Source: Chloroflexota bacterium (lineage in GTDB: Bacteria > Chloroflexota > Dehalococcoidia > UBA2985). From it: a DNA stretch of 52,386 bases. Positions 23,764-32,785 of this stretch are shown piece by piece. The notes beneath the pieces were generated by a model, which saw only the letters and a program-made list of their open reading frames with translations, ran no database searches and was not told where the DNA came from. The position numbers and the translations under genes are program-made. Numbering within the stretch: position 1 is the stretch's first letter; each line of letters opens with the position of its first letter. Where the stretch lies: NCBI GenBank assembly GCA_016210515.1, contig JACQTZ010000013.1, forward strand, positions 1 to 52,386, written 5' to 3'.

Positions 23764-24324
23764 ATGAGAATCGGTCTGATCTCGGACACGCACATCCCAG
23801 GAGGAGCTAAGGAGGTTCCGTCGCAGGTGGTCGAAGCCTTCCAGGGAGTCGAACTCATTCTTCATGCCGGAAACGTCTGCATAACGCCTGTCCTGGACTG
23901 GCTGGAGCGCATTGCGCCGGTGAGGGCGGCTGGGAGCGCGGACCGTGACCGGTGGTGCTACGGCGACCCCAGGGTCGCTGAACAGCAGGTACTGGAGGTG
24001 GAGGGCCAGACCATTGGTGTGCTGCACGACCTGATGGTGCCAGGCTTTGGAGGATATGTGTACCCTGGCTCGCTAAAGAATCACTTTGATTATGACAGCT
24101 CTCGACCTCTAATCCCGGACCAGGTTTTTGGGAAGGCGGTGGATATTGTGGTCTTTGGCCACACCTGCACGGCTCTGGTGGAGGAGTACGGTGGCACGCT
24201 CCTGATAAATCCGGGCAGTCCGACGCTGCGCGATCAGCTAATGAAAATTGGCACTGTTGCGGTGCTGGAGGTGACACGGCAAGGCCGGCAGGTGGAGGTG
24301 ATTGACCTGGCTAAGCTCAGGTAG
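23764..24324 (+). CDS. YfcE/MJ0936-like metallophosphoesterase, second of a tandem pair
   Basis: 186 residues, same length as the upstream copy and about 84 percent identical by hand count. The same altered motifs appear: HAGN, GSAD and GHTC. The two genes are most different around residues 38-41, 63-67, 103-110 and near the C-terminus, while core strands are nearly unchanged, which suggests both have been kept under selection. ATG at 23764 with GGAGG about 8 bases upstream. Recent tandem duplication is the likely origin. Confidence 0.85.
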   Translation: MRIGLISDTHIPGGAKEVPSQVVEAFQGVELILHAGNVCITPVLDWLERIAPVRAAGSADRDRWCYGDPRVAEQQVLEVEGQTIGVLHDLMVPGFGGYVYPGSLKNHFDYDSSRPLIPDQVFGKAVDIVVFGHTCTALVEEYGGTLLINPGSPTLRDQLMKIGTVAVLEVTRQGRQVEVIDLAKLR

Positions 24325-24389
24325 AGGCGTAGCAGGGTGCTGAAAACCCCTTTCGACCATCTCTCTGTGTCCCCCTTCCTTGGAAAGGA

Positions 24390-24462
24390 AGGGGGAAGGA
24401 GAAACTCTGGGGGACATCCCCAGCGCCCCCGTCAGAGGGGGTCTAACCCCCTCTGGACTCCC
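24390..24462. repeat. Two-hairpin repeat between convergent genes, with terminator-like stem 24433-24455
   Basis: First hairpin CTGGGG/CCCCAG at about 24398-24414; second CAGAGGGGG, loop TCTAA, CCCCCTCTG at 24433-24455, then GACTCCC. Related units lie after tal (28425-28485) and proA (42585-42620). It lies between the convergent metallophosphoesterase and serA genes and could end transcription from both sides. Confidence 0.65.
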
Positions 24463-24514
24463 TCGGTCGCCATGTCTGTGAGGGGCCATCTAACGAATCG
24501 TTAGAAGCAGGATA

Positions 24515-26092
24515 CTAGAGCTGGACTACCCAGGTCTGGTAGACGTTGGGGAGGGCGTTTATCTCCGCTCGCGCCGACTCCGGCAGGGGGTCATCCAGGC
24601 CCAGGATCATGGTGGCGCGACCCCGTGGCTCCAGGCGGCCTACCTCCATGAAGCCGATGTTGATGTCGTGCTTGCCCGTTATGGCTCCGACGGCCCCAAT
24701 CATGCCAGGGAGGTCCTGGTGGTCGGCAAAGAGCATGTAACCCCCGCGAGCCACGATGTCGATCCAGTAGTCGTTGACCCGTACAATGTGGGGCTGGCCC
24801 CGCATGTGGGTGGCAGATACCACCGTCTTCCCCTGAGAGGTTTCAATCTCCACGGTTACCAGGCTGCCATAGTGCTCCGCGGTAGGCCCCTTCTGCTCTG
24901 TAATCTTGAGCCCCCGCTGTGTGGCGAGGAGGTTGGCATTCACCAGGTTCACCCGCTGCTCGCTGAAGGTTCCCAGGAGTCCCATCAGGCACCCGGCCTT
25001 GAGGATGTTGGTGTCGTAGGCGGCGATTTCTCCTTCGTAGCGCAGGTTCAATGCCCGCATCTGCCCCTGGCCCAGTTGGATTGCCAGCTTGCCCGCGTAG
25101 GAGGCGGCGTCTATGTAGGGCGCCAGTACGGCCTGGGTCTCTGGGAGGACGAAGGGGGCGTTGACGGTGTACCTAGCCGATTTGCCCTGGAGCACGGCTA
25201 TCACCTGCTCCGCCACCTCTCGGGCAACCTCGACCTGGGCTTCTCCGGTGGAGGCTCCCAGGTGAGGAGTCACTACTATCTTGTTGCTCTTGAGGAGGGG
25301 GCTTCCTTTGGGAGGCTCCTGGGAAAAGACGTCCAGGGCCGCTCCGGCCACTCTGCCATCCTCCACGGCTTTGTACAACGCCTCCTCGTCCACTAGCTCA
25401 CCCCGCGCTATGTTCAGAATACGTACTGTGGGCTTCATCATGGAGATTTGCTTCTCCCCGATGATGCCTCGGGTGGACTCGGTAAGGGGTGTATGGAGGC
25501 AGATGAAGTCGGACTCTCGGAAGATTCGCTCCAGGGGGACCATCTCTATTCCCAGCAGGCGTGCCTGCTCCTGGGATACAAAGGGGTCGTAGCCTTGAAT
25601 CCGCATCTGGAGGCCGGCAGCCCTGCGGGCCACCTCTGTGCCCACCTTGCCCAGGCCGATGATGCCCAACACCCTGTTGCGTACCTCTATGCCTGTAAAG
25701 ACGCTGCGAGTCCACTCCCCGCGACGGAGGGAGTCGTAGGCCTGGGGTATGTTGCGGGCAAGGGCCAGCATCATGGCGATGGTGTGCTCCGCGGCGGCGA
25801 TGGTGTTGCCAGTGGGGGCGTTGACCACGGCTATTCCCTTGCGGGTTGCCGCGTCCAGGTCTATGTTGTCAACGCCCACTCCTGCGCGTCCGATGACCTG
25901 TAGCCGTTTGCCAGCCTCAATGACCTCTGCTGTTACCCTGGTCTCGCTCCGCACCACCAGGGCATCATACTCCCCGATGATGGAGATGAGGTCTTTGGGA
26001 TCGAGGCGCAGCTTGACATCCACCTCTCCCTGGGTACGGAGCAGGTCAATGCCTTCAGTAGCTACGGGGTCGGACACCAGTATCTTGGGCAT
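24515..26092 (-). CDS. serA: D-3-phosphoglycerate dehydrogenase
   Basis: First step of serine synthesis: oxidises 3-phosphoglycerate to 3-phosphohydroxypyruvate with NAD. 525 residues, full length of the long type. Substrate/NAD core at about 1-315 (VVRSETRVTAEVIEAG, NAPTGNTIAAAEHTIAMMLA, IIGLGKVGTEVARRA, catalytic HLGAST), an intervening ASB domain (about 320-450) and a C-terminal ACT domain (about 455-525, DLPGMIGAVGAITGKHDINI) for feedback control by serine. Its start overlaps the stop of the aminotransferase upstream by one base, so they form an operon. Confidence 0.95.
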   Translation of the reverse strand: MPKILVSDPVATEGIDLLRTQGEVDVKLRLDPKDLISIIGEYDALVVRSETRVTAEVIEAGKRLQVIGRAGVGVDNIDLDAATRKGIAVVNAPTGNTIAAAEHTIAMMLALARNIPQAYDSLRRGEWTRSVFTGIEVRNRVLGIIGLGKVGTEVARRAAGLQMRIQGYDPFVSQEQARLLGIEMVPLERIFRESDFICLHTPLTESTRGIIGEKQISMMKPTVRILNIARGELVDEEALYKAVEDGRVAGAALDVFSQEPPKGSPLLKSNKIVVTPHLGASTGEAQVEVAREVAEQVIAVLQGKSARYTVNAPFVLPETQAVLAPYIDAASYAGKLAIQLGQGQMRALNLRYEGEIAAYDTNILKAGCLMGLLGTFSEQRVNLVNANLLATQRGLKITEQKGPTAEHYGSLVTVEIETSQGKTVVSATHMRGQPHIVRVNDYWIDIVARGGYMLFADHQDLPGMIGAVGAITGKHDINIGFMEVGRLEPRGRATMILGLDDPLPESARAEINALPNVYQTWVVQL

Positions 26093-27207
26093 TAGCGACT
26101 CCTTGCACGAGATGTAGCAGGCGGCTGGAATCCCAATTTAGGCAGTGTGGAGCGTAAGGCAGATATAACCCCGTCCATGTCTTTATCGGTGCAGTATCCC
26201 AGGTGGCCGATGCGGAGTATCTTTCCGGCCAAGCTACCCTGTCCTGATGCCAGAACGACATCGTGGTCGGCCTGGAGCTGTCTCTGAAGTGCTCCGGCAT
26301 CTACACCCGCGGGCATTTTGAAGGCGGTGACGGTGTTAGAGGCCCAGCGCTCGTCGGCGAGGAGTTCGAGTCCCAGGCTCTTGACTCCCGTTCTGGCTTT
26401 CTCGGCGATTCGGGCGTGGCGCAGGTAGACGCCTTCAAAGCCCTCCTCCATCACCATCTTTTCCAGGGCTGCATCCAGGGCGTAGAAGATGGAGACGGCG
26501 GGTGTCCAGGGGGTCTGTCCCCGCTCAAGCATGGTCTTTGCCCTGCCCAGGTCCCAGTAGAAGCGTGGCATTTTGGCCACTTTGTAGGCGTCCCATGCCT
26601 TGGGGCTTACGCTGACGAAGGCGAGGCCCGGAGGAACCATGTACCCCTTTTGGGAGCCGCTCATGGCCACGTCCACGCCCCACTCGTCGGTGTGGAAAGG
26701 GATGGAGGAGATGCTGCTGATGCCGTCCACCACCAAGAGCTTGTCGAAGGACTTGACAACCTTGCTGATGGCGGCCATGTCGTTGGTAATGCCTGTGGAG
26801 GTCTCGTTGTGGGTGATGAGGACGGCCTTGATGGCAGGATTATCTTTGAGAGCCTTTCGAATGGCTTCGGGGTCTGCGGCTGTGCCCATGGGGAAGGCAA
26901 GGCGGACGACGGAGCAGCCGAAGACCGATGCCATTTCAGTGATACGTTCGCCGAACTCGCCGATGGATACGGCGAGGACGACGTCGCCAGGAGAAAAGAA
27001 GTTGACGATGGAGGCTTCCATGGCTCCTGTGCCGGACCCGGTGAGGATGAGGACGTCGTTCTTGGTCTGGAAGATCTGCTTGAGTCTGTCCGTGATGCGG
27101 AGGATCATGTCACGGAACTCTGGGCCGCGATGGTTGATCATGTCGCGGGTCATGGCCTGCAAAACGTAGTCTGGGCAGGGCGTAGGTCCGGGTATGCGTA
27201 GGTTCAC
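26092..27207 (-). CDS. Class V aminotransferase (serine-pyruvate / alanine-glyoxylate type)
   Basis: 371 residues, PLP enzyme. Seen: RIPGPTPCPD at the N-terminus, HRGPEF, LTGSGTGAMEASIVNF, HNETSTGI, VVDGISSISSIP and GSQKGYMVPPG with the PLP Lys. GTG at 27207 with AGGAGG 5 bases upstream. Tight coupling with serA suggests it supplies the transamination step of serine synthesis in place of SerC, or links serine, glycine and glyoxylate; the exact amino donor is not determined by sequence. Confidence 0.9.
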   Translation of the reverse strand: MNLRIPGPTPCPDYVLQAMTRDMINHRGPEFRDMILRITDRLKQIFQTKNDVLILTGSGTGAMEASIVNFFSPGDVVLAVSIGEFGERITEMASVFGCSVVRLAFPMGTAADPEAIRKALKDNPAIKAVLITHNETSTGITNDMAAISKVVKSFDKLLVVDGISSISSIPFHTDEWGVDVAMSGSQKGYMVPPGLAFVSVSPKAWDAYKVAKMPRFYWDLGRAKTMLERGQTPWTPAVSIFYALDAALEKMVMEEGFEGVYLRHARIAEKARTGVKSLGLELLADERWASNTVTAFKMPAGVDAGALQRQLQADHDVVLASGQGSLAGKILRIGHLGYCTDKDMDGVISALRSTLPKLGFQPPATSRARSR

Positions 27208-27344
27208 TTCAGCCTCCTGTATGTTTTTCTTCCCGTGTTTGTTCCACGCGGGTATGGTCTTCAGGGTATTACGGATTCTAACACATTAAGTCTTCTGGAA
27301 AAAGGGGAAAAGTAGGCTGGTTTGGCGGAGGGCTTTGCGGATGG

Positions 27345-28256
<912 letters not shown>

Positions 28257-28424
28257 GACTATGCTCCTTCTATGTTGTGGTGCCTCCAGTACTTGCTCGC
28301 GTGAGTCCCGATGCGAAAGGCTTCCTACATCTCTCGTGACCTTGTACTAGGATAATGAGCCATTCCCCTATGTCCCCTTTTCCTTCGGTTTCGCTCAGAA
28401 CAGGCACTTTTCTGGAAGGAGGAG

Positions 28425-28485
28425 GGAAAATTCTGAGGGACACCCTCAGACTCCTGGCAGAGGGGCGAAGCCCCTCTGCACTCCC
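28425..28485. repeat. Two-hairpin repeat after transaldolase, terminator-like stem 28457-28479
   Basis: TCTGAGGG, loop ACA, CCCTCAGA at about 28430-28448, followed by GCAGAGGGGC, loop GAA, GCCCCTCTGC at 28457-28479 and then ACTCCC. Perfect arms in both stems. Downstream of the leftward tal gene, whose stop is at 28528. Confidence 0.7.
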
Positions 28486-28527
28486 ATTTTCTCCGCAGCC
28501 TGCTAGCGAGCCGTGAGGTTGTGTTTT

Positions 28528-29652
28528 CTAGGCCAGGTTCTGGGCCAGGAGGCTGGCCTTCTTCTCTTCAACCTTGGCCAGCAGCTGGTCGTAGGAGTCG
28601 GCAAAGGCTTTGACCCCGTCGGCCAGCAGCTTTGCGGTTACTTCCTCCATGCTGATACCCATCGCCGCCAGGGCCTTCATGGTCTGCTGGGCGCCGGCCA
28701 CGTCCTGCTCCAGGGTCGCCTTGGCCTGGCCGTGCTCTATGAAGGCTGTCAGGGTGGCAGGTGGTAGGGTGTTTACCGTGTCCCTGCCGATGAGGTTGTC
28801 TATGTACAGCACGTCACTGTAGGCGGGGTTCTTGGTGCTGGTGCTGGCCCAGAGGGGCCTCTGAACGCGAGCGCCCTTGGCCCGCAGCGCGGCGAAGCGC
28901 TCTCCGCCGAAGGCACGTTTGAAGGTCTGATAGGCGAGCTTGGCGTTGGCGATGGCCGCCTTGCCCTGGAGGGTCTTGGCCCCGTCTTTGCCCTGGCGAG
29001 CGCGCTCCTCCAGCATAGCGTCCACCGCGGTATCCACCCGGCTGACGAAGAAGGATGCTACAGAGGCCACTCTGCTCAGGTCTCCGCCGGCATGGGCCAG
29101 GTCCTCCAGGCCAGCGATGTACGCCTCCATCGCCTGGCGGTGGGCCGCCAGGGAGAAGATGAGGGTGGCATTGACGTTGATACCCTGGCCTATGAGGCGT
29201 CGGACGGCAGGGATGCCCTGTGGAGTCGCGGGTACTTTGATCATAACGTTGGGGCGGCTCAGGGCGGTGAAAAGGCGCTGAGCCTCGGCGACAGTGGCCT
29301 CGGTGTCGTGGGCCAGGGACGGACTCACCTCCAGGGAGGCATAGCCGTCGCCGCCATTGGTGCGGTCGTATGCGGGACGCAGCAGGTCTGCCGCGGCCTG
29401 GATGTCCTCCAGGGCCAGCCTCTCATAGCTCTCCAGGGTGTTGTGGCCCTGACTGGCAAGGGATGCCAGGGCAGCGTCGTAGTCCGTGCTTCGGGCGATG
29501 GCGTTCTCGAAGATGGTGGGGTTGGAGGTGAGGCCTGTCACGCCCATTTGCACCAGGCGCTGCAGCTCCCCCGAGGCCAGCAGGCCGCGGCGTATATTGT
29601 CGTACCAGATGGATTGTCCCAGGCGTTGGACTTCCTGAAGGGATACGGTCAC
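28528..29652 (-). CDS. tal: Transaldolase
   Basis: Transfers a dihydroxyacetone unit in the non-oxidative pentose phosphate pathway. 374 residues, the longer type related to Tal/Pgi proteins but without the isomerase part. Seen: GVTGLTSNPTIFENAI, NVMIKVPATPQGIPAVR with Schiff-base Lys139, INVNATLIFS, VASFFVSRVDTAVD, and PLWASTSTKNPAYSD. GTG at 29652 with AGGAGG 6 bases upstream. With rpe and gnd it completes much of the pathway in this window. Confidence 0.95.
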   Translation of the reverse strand: MTVSLQEVQRLGQSIWYDNIRRGLLASGELQRLVQMGVTGLTSNPTIFENAIARSTDYDAALASLASQGHNTLESYERLALEDIQAAADLLRPAYDRTNGGDGYASLEVSPSLAHDTEATVAEAQRLFTALSRPNVMIKVPATPQGIPAVRRLIGQGINVNATLIFSLAAHRQAMEAYIAGLEDLAHAGGDLSRVASVASFFVSRVDTAVDAMLEERARQGKDGAKTLQGKAAIANAKLAYQTFKRAFGGERFAALRAKGARVQRPLWASTSTKNPAYSDVLYIDNLIGRDTVNTLPPATLTAFIEHGQAKATLEQDVAGAQQTMKALAAMGISMEEVTAKLLADGVKAFADSYDQLLAKVEEKKASLLAQNLA

Positions 29653-29769
29653 TGTGCTCCTCCTGTCGGATTGGTTTCCACGTGGTAGGGGCTGCGTTGC
29701 TTGTTACTGATTGTACTACGGAATCTCGCCGAGAGGGATGTCCAGGCGGGGTTGCGATAGACCCTTTTG

Positions 29770-30000
29770 ATTGTCACCCTGAGTGCAGCGAAGGGTCTGG
29801 GGTGATGGGGATAGCCTCTCCCCGGATTTTGAGCTGCAGGCGAAGAATGACAGAGACACTCACGCCAAACTGTCATTGCGAGCCCCGATGAAATCGGGGC
29901 GTGGCAATCTGGTGGTGGAGACAGAGCACCATCCCAGATTGCTTCGTCGTCCCCACAAGTTGGGACTCCTCGCAATGACAATCTATCGGGTATTGCAAGG
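29770..30000. repeat. Interspersed repeat block (GTCATTGCGAG family) between tal and the thioredoxin-like gene
   Basis: Fills most of the gap. GTCATTGCGAGCCCCGATGA continues through AATCGGGGC and, about 70 bases on, ends with GATTGCTTCGTCGTCCCCAC then CTCCTCGCAATGAC, so the unit is a long imperfect palindrome with internal palindromes (CCCCGATGAAATCGGGG). A diverged unit starts TTGTCACCCTGAGTGCAGCG near 29773. No gene in 29653-30041. Confidence 0.75.
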
Positions 30001-30041
30001 ACACACACGGGCAAGTACCGGAACACTATGTAGAGGTTTGG

Positions 30042-30719
30042 CTAGCGGGACTCCCGGGCCAGCATGTCGTTAGTTACGTCCTTCAGAAGGTCGCGGGTCA
30101 GGCGTCCCTCCCATTTTGTGAGGACCTCTCCTCTGGAGTTGATGAACAGGGTGGTGGGCATGTACAGGATTTTGTATCTCTCGACGACGGTGGCATCGCT
30201 GGTGAAGCCGATGGGGTAGGTGACCCCTATCTGGTCTACCAGGTCTTGGGCATCACCCTGGGTGCCCAGGCCGGTGTACTCTCCCAGGTCGATGCCGACG
30301 ATGGTGACCCTGTCCTTGTAATCTTCGTAGAAGAGCTGGAGGTCAGGCATCTCGGCGCGGCAGGGTGCGCAGAGTCCCGCCCAGAAGTTGAGGACTACGG
30401 GCTTGCCCCTGAGGTCGGCAAGCTCAAAGAGGCGGCCACCCACCTCGTTACCCTGGACAAGGCGGAAGGTGACGGGTTTGCCCCGTAGGTCGGCCTGCTC
30501 CTGGATGCGGGTACTCAACTCCTCCTCGCCCTGGCCCAGGGTGAAAGAGAAGTTGGGGGCGGCGTCAACCCTTGAAATGCCTCTCAGGGCGAAGGCAAGG
30601 CCCAGGGCAAACAGGGCCAGAACGCCAAGCCCACCTAGCCAGAGGAGGTACAGTCGCTTGGGTCGCCGTTTCACTTCAGGCGGGGGCGCGTCTTGGTTGT
30701 CCAGGGTTTGGTCACTCAC
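30042..30719 (-). CDS. Membrane-anchored thioredoxin-like protein (TlpA/ResA type)
   Basis: 225 residues: basic cytoplasmic N-terminus, one membrane helix (about 23-46), then an extracytoplasmic thioredoxin fold with active site WAGLCAPCRAEMP (C117-x-x-C120) and cis-Pro YMPTTLF. Such proteins keep cysteines reduced for cytochrome c maturation or other exported proteins; with ccmE in the window this is plausible. Odd: the segment ADLRGKPV occurs twice, at about 76-83 and 101-108, with about 24 nearly identical bases each, so an internal duplication has inserted roughly 25 residues before the active site. Confidence 0.88.
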   Translation of the reverse strand: MSDQTLDNQDAPPPEVKRRPKRLYLLWLGGLGVLALFALGLAFALRGISRVDAAPNFSFTLGQGEEELSTRIQEQADLRGKPVTFRLVQGNEVGGRLFELADLRGKPVVLNFWAGLCAPCRAEMPDLQLFYEDYKDRVTIVGIDLGEYTGLGTQGDAQDLVDQIGVTYPIGFTSDATVVERYKILYMPTTLFINSRGEVLTKWEGRLTRDLLKDVTNDMLARESR

Positions 30720-30815
30720 TTACGGTGTATATGCCGCTTCGAAGACCACCTCGTCAGGATAGGTCACTGCCGTAGTTTGCTTGCCATAGCAAGGCACAAA
30801 CGGTAGCAATGAAAC

Positions 30816-31436
30816 CTAGAAATGTGGCTTGCAGAGAATCTCCCGAATCCTGAGGTCAAAGAAGTTGTGACTATTGACTGGCTTCAGCACCACCGCGGTG
30901 TCGGCCCCCCGCCCGCCGGTGCCGGTGCCAGCTATGGAAATAACATCCTCATCGGTGCGCACCAACCCGCTGTCGGCAGCCATCATAGATATCTCGCAGA
31001 CCACCTTCATGCCCTGTCCGAAGATGCGAAGAGTGTTAGCCATCAGACCCCCGGTCGTCATTCTGTTAAGCATGGTCTGTAGCTCACCGAGTTTGGTCCC
31101 TAGCACTGAGCCAACCTCTGGCATGGGAGAGAAGGTGACGTAACCTCCGAAGGCGAGAGTGGTAGTCAGGATTGTGCCTCCCTGACGCTCAACTATCTCC
31201 CTGTTTTCCTCTGTGAACTCCTGCGTGTTGGGTGCTTGGAAGCCAGTACTGTGGCTGACCACGACTACTCGCAGTCCCTGTAGGGCAGCCATTGCCTTGA
31301 CTGCCGTATTGCCTGTCGTAGAAGCGACTATCACAGTTTTGATACCTAGCGCTCTGGCTCTCTCTTTGACTAAGCTGAGTACCTCTTCGGTATTGTCGAT
31401 GCCTGGCTTTTCAAAATAGACTATTCTTGATTCCAT
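30816..31436 (-). CDS. Stand-alone pyruvate kinase C-terminal-like protein (COG1751 type)
   Basis: 206 residues with the alpha/beta fold of the pyruvate kinase allosteric domain: EVLSLVKERARALGIKTVIV, ASTTGNTAVKAMAAL, VVVVSHSTGF, and late AGTGTGGRGADTAVVLKPVN. The catalytic barrel is absent, so it is not pyruvate kinase. Proteins of this type are widespread in archaea and anaerobes but unassigned. ATG at 31436 with AAGGAG upstream. No operon partner. Confidence 0.8.
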   Translation of the reverse strand: MESRIVYFEKPGIDNTEEVLSLVKERARALGIKTVIVASTTGNTAVKAMAALQGLRVVVVSHSTGFQAPNTQEFTEENREIVERQGGTILTTTLAFGGYVTFSPMPEVGSVLGTKLGELQTMLNRMTTGGLMANTLRIFGQGMKVVCEISMMAADSGLVRTDEDVISIAGTGTGGRGADTAVVLKPVNSHNFFDLRIREILCKPHF

Positions 31437-31466
31437 TTGCTCTTGTCTCCTTGTCTCTTTTGGAAG

Positions 31467-31495
31467 ATGGTATTGTAGACCTGAGGTTCCGTCAA
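31467..31495 (-). promoter_or_regulatory. Candidate promoter of the 30816-31436 gene
   Basis: Minus strand TTGACG (31495-31490), 17-base spacer, TACCAT (31472-31467), 31 bases before the start. Confidence 0.4.
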
Positions 31496-31582
31496 TAGGT
31501 GTAGATTACTGCTCTCCTGGGGATTCGCTCCTCTTGTGTGTCCTATCACACCACCGCGGGCAAAAGTACCCCAACTGTCCTC

Positions 31583-31611
31583 TTGACTCCCGTGTCCTGC
31601 CTGGGTATATT
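31583..31611 (+). promoter_or_regulatory. Promoter of the mqnEAC operon
   Basis: TTGACT (31583-31588), exactly 17 bases, TATATT (31606-31611): near-consensus. The predicted start of transcription falls inside the operator at 31615-31632, and mqnE starts at 31679. Confidence 0.75.
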
Positions 31612-31614
31612 ATC

Positions 31615-31632
31615 AGACCGACTGGTCGGTCT
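31615..31632 (+). promoter_or_regulatory. TetR-type operator over the mqn transcription start
   Basis: AGACCGACTGGTCGGTCT: perfect 8-base arms around a 2-base centre, beginning 3 bases after the -10 box. Arms of this ACCGAC/GTCGGT kind are common in operators of TetR-family repressors; binding would block transcription. Which regulator binds is unknown. Confidence 0.7.
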
Positions 31633-31678
31633 ACAGCTTACACGAAGGCCAAGGAGTCTCGCGAGGATTGAAGACGAC

Positions 31679-32785
31679 ATGACCTCGACGGCGGTTTTAC
31701 CTGCTATTCGGTTCAGGGACCCATCCCTGGCTCCCATCTGGTACAAGGTGCAGGGAGGCCAGCGCCTCGGCATCGAGGACGGCCTGGCCTGTCTCCAGAC
31801 CAAAGACCTGCTGTCCCTGGGGCAGATGGCGGACTACGTCAAGCGCAAGCTGTGGGGGGACAAGGTCTACTTCGTTTTCAATCGCCAGATAAACCCCACC
31901 AATATCTGCGTCCTCTCCTGCGCCTTCTGCGACTTCTCCAGGAAGAAGGGTGAGGCCGGCGCCTACGAGATGGGCATGGACGAGATACTGGCCAGGTTGG
32001 ACCCGGAGATGAAGGAGGTGCACATTGTGGGGGGGCATCACCCCGACTGGCCCTTTGAGAGGTACGAAGGGATTATCCGGAGCATCCACCAGGCCTTCCC
32101 TGGCATTCACATCAAGGCGTGGACGGCATCAGAGATCGACTACTTCTGCAAGCGGTTCAGGATGACGGTGGAGGAGGTGCTAACCCGTATGAAGGACGCG
32201 GGCCTGGTGTCCATGACCGGCGGCGGCGCGGAGGTCTTCTCCGAGCGGGTGCGGAAGGAGCTGTTTTCCGGCAAGAACAGCGCCCAGCGCTGGCTGGAAA
32301 TCCACCGCATAGCCCATCTCATGGGCATTCCATCCAATGCCACCCTCCTCTACGGCCACATCGAGACCTACGAGGAGCGGGTGCAGCACATGGCGCTTCT
32401 GCGGGAGCTGGAGGACGAGGCTCCGGGTTTCCTGGCCTTCATCCCCCTGGAGTACCAGGTGGGGAACACCAGGCTGGTGTCCCGCCAGGCGTCGGCCATG
32501 GATGACTTGAGGACTATCGCCACGTCCCGGCTGATGTTGGACAACTTCCCTCACGTCAAGGCCTACTGGGTCATGGTGGGCGAGGAAACCGCGTCCATCG
32601 CCCTCAACTTTGGGGCCAGCGACCTGGACGGCACCATCGGCGAGGAGCGCATCGCCCACGCGGCCAGGGCCACCAGCCCCGTAGGACTGGCCCGAACGCG
32701 AATGCTGCGTCTTATCAGGGACGCCGGAAAAACCCCTGTGGAGCGGGACGCTCTCTACCACGAGGTCCATGTCTACGAAACTTAG
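31679..32785 (+). CDS. mqnE: Aminofutalosine synthase (radical SAM)
   Basis: Second step of the futalosine route to menaquinone: joins 3-enolpyruvylbenzoate and SAM to give 6-amino-6-deoxyfutalosine. 368 residues. Radical SAM cluster C77-x3-C81-x2-C84 (NICVLSCAFCDFSRKKGEAG), HIVGGHHPDWPFERY, KAWTASEIDYF, MTGGGAEVFSERVR and FIPLEYQVGNTRL. ATG at 31679 chosen as the start of family-like sequence (MTSTAVLPAIRFRDP); the frame is open further upstream but that part spans the promoter and operator. Overlaps mqnA by 17 bases. Confidence 0.93.
   Translation: MTSTAVLPAIRFRDPSLAPIWYKVQGGQRLGIEDGLACLQTKDLLSLGQMADYVKRKLWGDKVYFVFNRQINPTNICVLSCAFCDFSRKKGEAGAYEMGMDEILARLDPEMKEVHIVGGHHPDWPFERYEGIIRSIHQAFPGIHIKAWTASEIDYFCKRFRMTVEEVLTRMKDAGLVSMTGGGAEVFSERVRKELFSGKNSAQRWLEIHRIAHLMGIPSNATLLYGHIETYEERVQHMALLRELEDEAPGFLAFIPLEYQVGNTRLVSRQASAMDDLRTIATSRLMLDNFPHVKAYWVMVGEETASIALNFGASDLDGTIGEERIAHAARATSPVGLARTRMLRLIRDAGKTPVERDALYHEVHVYET

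Noticed and set aside
31538..31678. N-terminal extension of mqnE
   Set aside because: It would place coding sequence over the near-consensus promoter and operator, and family similarity begins at 31679.
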